Source: Spirochaetaceae bacterium
GTDB taxonomy: Bacteria > Spirochaetota > Spirochaetia > DSM-27196 > SKKC01
Length of the DNA: 5,356 nucleotides
Assembly (NCBI GenBank): GCA_003552745.1
Contig: PUOG01000242.1
Location: 1 to 5,356 of the forward strand
Direction of reading: 5' to 3'
The translations under genes were made by a program, and so were the position numbers. The notes below the pieces were generated by a model. The model was not told where the DNA came from. It saw nothing but the letters and a program-made list of their open reading frames with translations, and ran no database searches. This document shows positions 4,588-5,356 of the stretch, piece after piece (the stretch's first letter is position 1; each line of letters opens with the position of its first letter).

Positions 4588-5356
4588 ATGGCACAGAAGC
4601 GACACGGGGTGGCGGTTGTCGGCTGCGGCACCGTCGGCGGGGCGACCGGCGCCCTGCTGCTGAAGAACTCGAGCATTCTCTCCCGCCGCTGCGGCTGCGA
4701 CATCGAACTGCGCGCCGTGGTCAGCAGGACGTTCGCGCGCGCCGATGAGTACGGCATTCCCGCCTCGCTTCGCGCAACCGATCTACGCAGCGCGCTCGAC
4801 GACCCGGAGGTAACGATCGTCGTAGAGACCGTCGGCGGCATCGATGTCGCACGCGAGATCGTCGAACAGGCGATCGATGCGGGCAAGCACGTGGTTACCG
4901 CCAACAAGGCGCTCCTCGCGGAGTACGGCCCGCAGCTCTACGATCGCGCACGCGAACGGGCGGTAAGCATCTCCTTCGAAGCGAGTTGCGCAGGCGGCAT
5001 TCCGGTCGTACGGGCGCTCTACGACGGGCTGGTAGCCAACGAGATCGAAGCAATCTACGGGATCGTCAACGGCACGAGCAACTACATCCTTACCCGCATG
5101 GTGGACGCCGGGATCGCGTATCGGGATGCTCTCGCCGAGGCGCAAGCGGAAGGATATGCGGAAGCCGACCCGACCCTCGATGTCGACGGCACCGACAGCG
5201 CACACAAACTGGCCATTCTTGCCTCGCTCGCCTTTGGAATTCAGATCAGGACTGATGATGTTCACATCCAGGGCATCGACACCCTGGACACCGTCGATGT
5301 CGGTTACGCTTCCCGCCTCGGCTACGTGGTCAAACTCCTCGCGATCGCGCGCCGGC
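4588..5356 (+). CDS. hom: Homoserine dehydrogenase (3'-truncated)
   Basis: The enzyme reduces aspartate-4-semialdehyde to homoserine with NAD(P)H in the cytoplasm, the branch step to threonine and methionine. The first 256 residues are visible; monofunctional enzymes usually run to about 400-440 with a C-terminal ACT domain, which lies beyond the right edge if present. The N-terminal Rossmann fold has VAVVGCGTVGG (8-18). VVTANKALLAEYG (102-114) holds the conserved Lys107, and IYGIVNGTSNYILTRM (156-171) is the family core. GYAEADPTLDVDGTDSAHKL (189-208) carries Glu192, Asp203 and Lys207, the equivalents of the catalytic Glu/Asp/Lys of yeast homoserine dehydrogenase. There is no aspartate kinase domain upstream, so it is not a ThrA-type fusion. 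An in-frame stop at 4573 limits the start to ATG 4588 or GTG 4582; ATG gives the normal N-terminus. It is transcribed divergently from the FecR-like gene. Confidence 0.96.
   Translation, partial: MAQKRHGVAVVGCGTVGGATGALLLKNSSILSRRCGCDIELRAVVSRTFARADEYGIPASLRATDLRSALDDPEVTIVVETVGGIDVAREIVEQAIDAGKHVVTANKALLAEYGPQLYDRARERAVSISFEASCAGGIPVVRALYDGLVANEIEAIYGIVNGTSNYILTRMVDAGIAYRDALAEAQAEGYAEADPTLDVDGTDSAHKLAILASLAFGIQIRTDDVHIQGIDTLDTVDVGYASRLGYVVKLLAIARR

Noticed and set aside
1..5356. Striking abundance of the tetranucleotide TCGA throughout the window
   Set aside because: Most copies come from C-ending codons (CTC, ATC, GTC, TTC) followed by GAN codons for Asp or Glu, as expected in a GC-rich genome, so no special signal is needed to explain them.

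Overview
The window is dense, GC-rich (about 60% by eye) bacterial chromosomal DNA with five protein genes, two of them cut by the window edges. No tRNA, rRNA, insertion sequence, CRISPR array or phage-like gene was seen, and no intergenic stretch exceeds about 190 bases. The pairing of a soluble, divergent chemoreceptor-like coiled-coil protein with CheD, next to an exported FecR-like protein, suggests a free-living, motile, GC-rich spirochaete (Spirochaetales). That placement is an inference from gene content and overall look, not proof.

Layout: (1) positions 1-1028, + strand, carry most of a MalK/UgpC/MsmK-type sugar ABC transporter ATPase whose first ~35 residues lie upstream; a strong intrinsic terminator follows at 1052-1090. 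(2) A 185-base gap holds that terminator, a GC-rich hairpin and a plausible sigma70-type promoter. (3) Positions 1214-3001 encode a 595-residue cytoplasmic protein with a divergent methyl-accepting-chemotaxis signalling tip. (4) cheD follows immediately (3012-3602, GTG start), with its ribosome-binding site overlapping the stop codon of the preceding gene, so the two are very probably co-transcribed and translationally linked. (5) A convergent gene (4481 down to 3597, - strand) encodes an exported FecR-domain protein; its 3' end overlaps cheD by 6 bases. (6) A 106-base divergent intergenic region separates it from (7) the first 256 codons of homoserine dehydrogenase (4588 to the right edge).

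How the genes fit together: only genes 3 and 4 form an evident functional unit. CheD is a chemoreceptor glutamine deamidase, and its upstream neighbour looks like a non-standard, membrane-free receptor-like protein. The neighbour's first signalling tip has lost residues that are almost invariant in true receptors. It also has a possible second, shortened tip near residue 400, several D-L-x-x-Q motifs reminiscent of the CheZ active-site helix, and a short C-terminal tail ending in Phe. This is the part of the window most likely to hold undescribed biology: possibly a soluble CheD partner, decoy or adaptor rather than a sensor. The ABC ATPase, the FecR-like protein and homoserine dehydrogenase look like unrelated neighbours.

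A secondary pattern is that the best -10 hexamers lie only 8-15 bases upstream of the start codon at all three promoter-bearing genes, which would give very short or nearly leaderless transcripts.
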